Below, piece after piece: positions 61,706-64,000 of a stretch of DNA of 64,000 bases; within the stretch, counting starts at the first letter, position 1; the number at the start of each line of letters is the position of its first letter. The position numbers were made by a program, and so were the translations under genes. Source of the stretch: a virus. The stretch covers positions 152,564 through 216,563 of IMG/VR virus record IMGVR_UViG_3300035670_000008. One strand, written 5' to 3'. The notes beneath the pieces were generated by a model that was not told the DNA's origin, did not search any database, and was given only the letters and a program-made list of their open reading frames with translations.

Positions 61706-62280
61706 ACGTAATTATCCAACCGACATCCTATAATTTACCCAACGGGGCACGAATAAACGGGGTGGAGCATATCTATCAAACTTCTAAGCCTACTACACGG
61801 GTAGATGGTAGTGCCTTGGTTGCTAGTGATAGATGGTGGAAGACTAATGATGGAACTGAGTGGTTTTGGAATGGGACATATTGGTTGAGTTCTTTTCGTT
61901 TTCGTACCTGGACAGGTAGACTATCTGCTTCTGCAACTGCGGCGGTAAGTCTGACAGCTGGTAGCACACTGCCCGCAGATTTTTTTGTGCATTCGATTTC
62001 ATTGAGCACTTCCGGTGTACACACCTTGACAGATCATTATACTTTTGAGTTTGGGTACGGAGCACTAGCAAGCCCCGCTAGTTACTTTTCTAACTCTTTA
62101 ATATCAACCGAGTCTTTTCCAAATACGGCAGAATATGTCATCGCTATAAACCAATTTAATGGTGGGATAGTGGGGAATGGACGCAATCACCAAACGATGA
62201 GATTTAATATTGTAAAAGTAGGAACCCCTAGCACCCTGCTGTATTCTGTCGAATACCTTTACTCTCATGTATTTCTATGA
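61702..62280 (+). CDS. Putative fibre/surface protein
   Basis: A 192-residue beta-rich protein. Residues about 28-62 (SKPTTRVDGSALVASDRWW then TNDGTEWFWNGTYWLS) match a short module often seen at the ends of phage tail fibres, where a Trp-rich hairpin precedes the next domain. The rest is strand-rich with many aromatic residues. It overlaps both neighbours by 4 nt (ATGA), so the three genes are one unit. A receptor-binding or decoration role is inferred. Confidence 0.55.
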   Translation: MNVIIQPTSYNLPNGARINGVEHIYQTSKPTTRVDGSALVASDRWWKTNDGTEWFWNGTYWLSSFRFRTWTGRLSASATAAVSLTAGSTLPADFFVHSISLSTSGVHTLTDHYTFEFGYGALASPASYFSNSLISTESFPNTAEYVIAINQFNGGIVGNGRNHQTMRFNIVKVGTPSTLLYSVEYLYSHVFL

Positions 62281-62747
62281 AACGTAACTCTACCATTCTC
62301 TACTTAACCTCCCCCGGTGCAACAACCCCCCTCCCCTGGGTAAGCAACTCTCCCGACTTCACCGACTTCACCGAACCAACCCTCTCAGTCCTCCAACAAT
62401 CCTGGCAAGACTTTCTTGACAGTGGAGAAGAGTTAGAAGTCATCCCCGATCCTGAGCCGATACCAGAACCTGTTGTCCCTAACTGGGATGGATTCAATGC
62501 TTATATGCTGACCGACATCACGTTTAAGAGTTATCGTGATACGGTGAGAGCAATTGACGGTGATTTGAATGCCGCATTGTTCAACGCTTATGCTTTGATT
62601 GAACGTAATGGGGTGGGTGCATTTACTCTCGTTTGGGGCCAGTGGGTACAGCTGTCTAGTATTACAACACAACACAAAAACACAATTGCCGCCGTAGCAG
62701 AATCTTTTAACCTACCTATTGAGTTTGTTAATTTAATTAGAGCTTAA
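62277..62747 (+). CDS. Unknown protein of the virion-like cassette
   Basis: A 156-residue protein with a hydrophobic start (STILYLTSPGATTPLPWVS), a Pro/Glu linker (EVIPDPEPIPEPVVP) and a helical C-terminus (NWDGFNAYMLTD, AALFNAYALIERNG). The N-terminal plus linker plus helical layout resembles tail fibre assembly chaperones, but no specific motif confirms this. Confidence 0.5.
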   Translation: MKRNSTILYLTSPGATTPLPWVSNSPDFTDFTEPTLSVLQQSWQDFLDSGEELEVIPDPEPIPEPVVPNWDGFNAYMLTDITFKSYRDTVRAIDGDLNAALFNAYALIERNGVGAFTLVWGQWVQLSSITTQHKNTIAAVAESFNLPIEFVNLIRA

Positions 62748-62750
62748 TAT

Positions 62751-62903
62751 ATGTCTTTTATTTACTCGCCGCCACCAACAATCCCGCCCCAAACCGAAGA
62801 AGTAGTATTTGTCGTAGCTACGGCAGATAACGACGCCGCGGTCAAAGCTGGTATCCCGGGTATCCTAGCAATGCCTTACACGCTACAGCAGCAACTCGAA
62901 TAG
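62751..62903 (+). CDS. Small unknown protein, 50 residues
   Basis: ATG at 62751, 3 nt after the preceding stop, to TAG at 62903. The peptide starts MSFIYSPPPTIPPQTEEVVF and then has an alanine-rich part. It looks like the last gene of the + strand cassette and overlaps the convergent - strand gene by 21 nt. Confidence 0.5.
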   Translation: MSFIYSPPPTIPPQTEEVVFVVATADNDAAVKAGIPGILAMPYTLQQQLE

Positions 62904-63344
62904 AATGACTCTTAAAGTAGTAAGGTCTTTCTCCGGCAGCTTAGAGACGGCTTCACGTACAGTAATAGATGAGTCTTCACCTTTACCTACCAACTCGTTT
63001 TTTATATCCGCCCATGCCCATGCCGTAGGTGGGAGTTGGTGCTTTAGTGCTTTACTAGCTAAAGTAATACTCCCAGCTTCGAGGTCTTTCTTCATTAGAA
63101 AAATGCACCAAGCTTCGACTAAAGTAGCCGCTTCGTCAAAGGTCATCATATTCAATGGAATGTTTAGGAACTTATCCAGCGGGGTGACCTTAAGTTCTTC
63201 CGCAGGCAGTGGTTCTTCTAGGGCTGCTTTTTCCTTGTTTCGTAGGTAGTTAACCACACCCGTCAGTGCCCCTAAGACGTCTGGGTCTTGGTTACACCAC
63301 AGGTGTTCGTGGATAGTGTTTAAGTCTGCTTTGTGTAGTTCCAT
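62883..63344 (-). CDS. Unknown helical protein, 153 residues
   Basis: A largely helical protein (LNTIHEHLWCNQDPDVLGAL, DEAATLVEAWCIFLMKK, VREAVSKLPEKDLTTLRVIL) with no family I recognise. It is convergent with the + strand cassette and overlaps its last small gene. ATG at 63344 follows TTAACTC, so there is no Shine-Dalgarno site. Confidence 0.65.
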   Translation of the reverse strand: MELHKADLNTIHEHLWCNQDPDVLGALTGVVNYLRNKEKAALEEPLPAEELKVTPLDKFLNIPLNMMTFDEAATLVEAWCIFLMKKDLEAGSITLASKALKHQLPPTAWAWADIKNELVGKGEDSSITVREAVSKLPEKDLTTLRVILFELLL

Positions 63345-63347
63345 GAG

Positions 63348-63464
63348 TTAATTCCAAGTGACTCCAAGCATTAACATAGGGTTGAATTTCTTTTCTGGTG
63401 CTAGCTTGTAGAGCCTAATGATTAGCTCCTCTAACGCCCAGGTAACGTCCGGTTCATCTACCAT
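63348..63464 (-). CDS. Small frame, possibly the separated C-terminal part of the next gene
   Basis: ATG at 63464 to TAA at 63348, 38 residues (MVDEPDVTWALEELIIRLYK, then APEKKFNPMLMLGVTWN). It is in the same frame as the 61-residue gene upstream, separated from it by a TAG at 63486-63488 and seven sense codons. The sequence looks coding. It is either a tiny gene of its own or the tail of a protein interrupted by an amber codon. Confidence 0.4.
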   Translation of the reverse strand: MVDEPDVTWALEELIIRLYKLAPEKKFNPMLMLGVTWN

Positions 63465-63485
63465 ACGGTGTAGGCATAGGTCTTG

Positions 63486-63671
63486 CTAATGTACGTGGGC
63501 TAGTGTTAGCCCAATATGGGTGTAGCTGCATTTATGGCTTTCAGATGGGCCGTATACCTCTAGCTTTAAACTTTCAGCCGCTTCCCACATGGCTTCTTTA
63601 TTCATATCTTTGCTAAAGACTTCATTAATAGGCACTGCTACCATTAAGTAAGCTGTTGTGCTGTAGCTCAT
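63486..63671 (-). CDS. Small unknown protein, 61 residues
   Basis: The frame (MSYSTTAYLMVAVPINEVFS, then helix, then KCSYTHIGLTLAHVH) ends at TAG. It starts within the stop codon of the upstream gene (TAATG). The downstream in-frame extension is described in the entry at 63348. Function unknown. Confidence 0.55.
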   Translation of the reverse strand: MSYSTTAYLMVAVPINEVFSKDMNKEAMWEAAESLKLEVYGPSESHKCSYTHIGLTLAHVH

Positions 63672-64000
63672 TAATACCTCCGGTTGTATTGTCTTTCACG
63701 CCAGCAGTCAGACTGGAAGTCCGACTCGCGGTAGTAGGCGTCGGTGGGCTCCCCGTCTTCGTCCAGGTAACCTAGTTCTTTCAGCCGCGCCTGCTCGGTT
63801 TCGTAGGCAGCCACCTCCAGTAGCTTTTCTTCTTCAGGAGATAGCGGCTGCCATACATCGTCATCGATACCTAGCGGCGGGTCAGGCTCAGCAATAGCGT
63901 TGTAGAGTTCGTCCCAATGTTCATCGGCGAAGGTATACTTCAGCCCGCAGTTGCCGCAAACTTCTTCTTCATTTAGGACTATCCACTCGTCGTGTTTACA
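63671..64000 (-). CDS. Partial acidic protein with a zinc-ribbon-like motif
   Basis: The open frame enters from the right edge and ends at TAA (63673-63671); 109 residues are visible. Near the edge it reads CKHDEWIVLNEEEVCGNCGL, in which C-x-H and C-x-x-C could bind zinc. The rest is acidic and helical (SPEEEKLLEVAAYETEQARL) and ends basic (CWRERQYNRRY). The true start lies outside the window. Function unknown. Confidence 0.65.
   Translation of the reverse strand, partial: CKHDEWIVLNEEEVCGNCGLKYTFADEHWDELYNAIAEPDPPLGIDDDVWQPLSPEEEKLLEVAAYETEQARLKELGYLDEDGEPTDAYYRESDFQSDCWRERQYNRRY

Noticed and set aside
63348-63671. Stop-codon reassignment (TAG read as an amino acid) in this phage
   Set aside because: TAG cleanly ends the sheath, tube, fibre and giant genes just before the next start, so it is an ordinary stop here.

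Overview
The window is a piece of the genome of a large contractile-tailed (myovirus-type) bacteriophage, and the host is probably a cyanobacterium. The evidence is a tail sheath, tail tube, baseplate, fibre, terminase and tape-measure block; very tight, overlapping genes; few Shine-Dalgarno sites; and a phage-borne tmRNA whose tag peptide (ANQVVAFKRTAVAV) and permuted two-piece layout are of cyanobacterial type. No rRNA, bacterial housekeeping genes or integrase are seen.

Layout. 1-46641 (+ strand) is the virion block: the end of an unknown gene, tail sheath, tail tube, a putative baseplate hub, an OB-fold spike protein, unknown baseplate or tail genes, a second spike-like protein, gp25/W-like and J-like baseplate wedge proteins, a large baseplate/tail protein, a modular collagen-like fibre, a LamG-like adhesin, the terminase large subunit, and one 20.8-kb gene (6943 residues) read as a tape-measure protein. 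That protein carries a row of cell-wall enzymes at its C-terminus: an SLT-like lysozyme, an M23 peptidase, a VanY-type M15 carboxypeptidase, a class-A beta-lactamase/DD-peptidase-like domain, a decayed M23-like domain and an RlpA-like domain.

46638-53584 (mostly - strand) holds RNase HI, an unknown gene and a complete ubiquitin-like conjugation cassette of the PRTRC type: a ubiquitin-like protein, two E2-like proteins with a shared CWG cysteine motif, a JAB/JAMM isopeptidase with an intact HxH-x7-SxxD motif, and a ThiF/E1-like activating enzyme. The ubiquitin-like gene is separated from the enzyme genes by a strong intrinsic terminator.

54720-55130 (- strand) is a compact RNA array: tmRNA acceptor piece, tRNA-Trp, tRNA-Met/Ile(CAT), then tmRNA coding piece, with about 1-4 nt between members, closed by a terminator. 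It is a permuted tmRNA whose intervening segment is made of two tRNAs.

55161-60512 and 62883-64000 (- strand) hold many small, overlapping, mostly unknown genes typical of an early or accessory phage region, including two tandem paralogous pairs, an Api92-like protein and a membrane-anchored Rho_N/SAP-like protein. 60713-62903 (+ strand) is a short virion-like cassette. The two most notable systems are the Ubl-conjugation cassette and the tRNA-containing permuted tmRNA; the giant tape measure with an embedded beta-lactamase-like domain is third.
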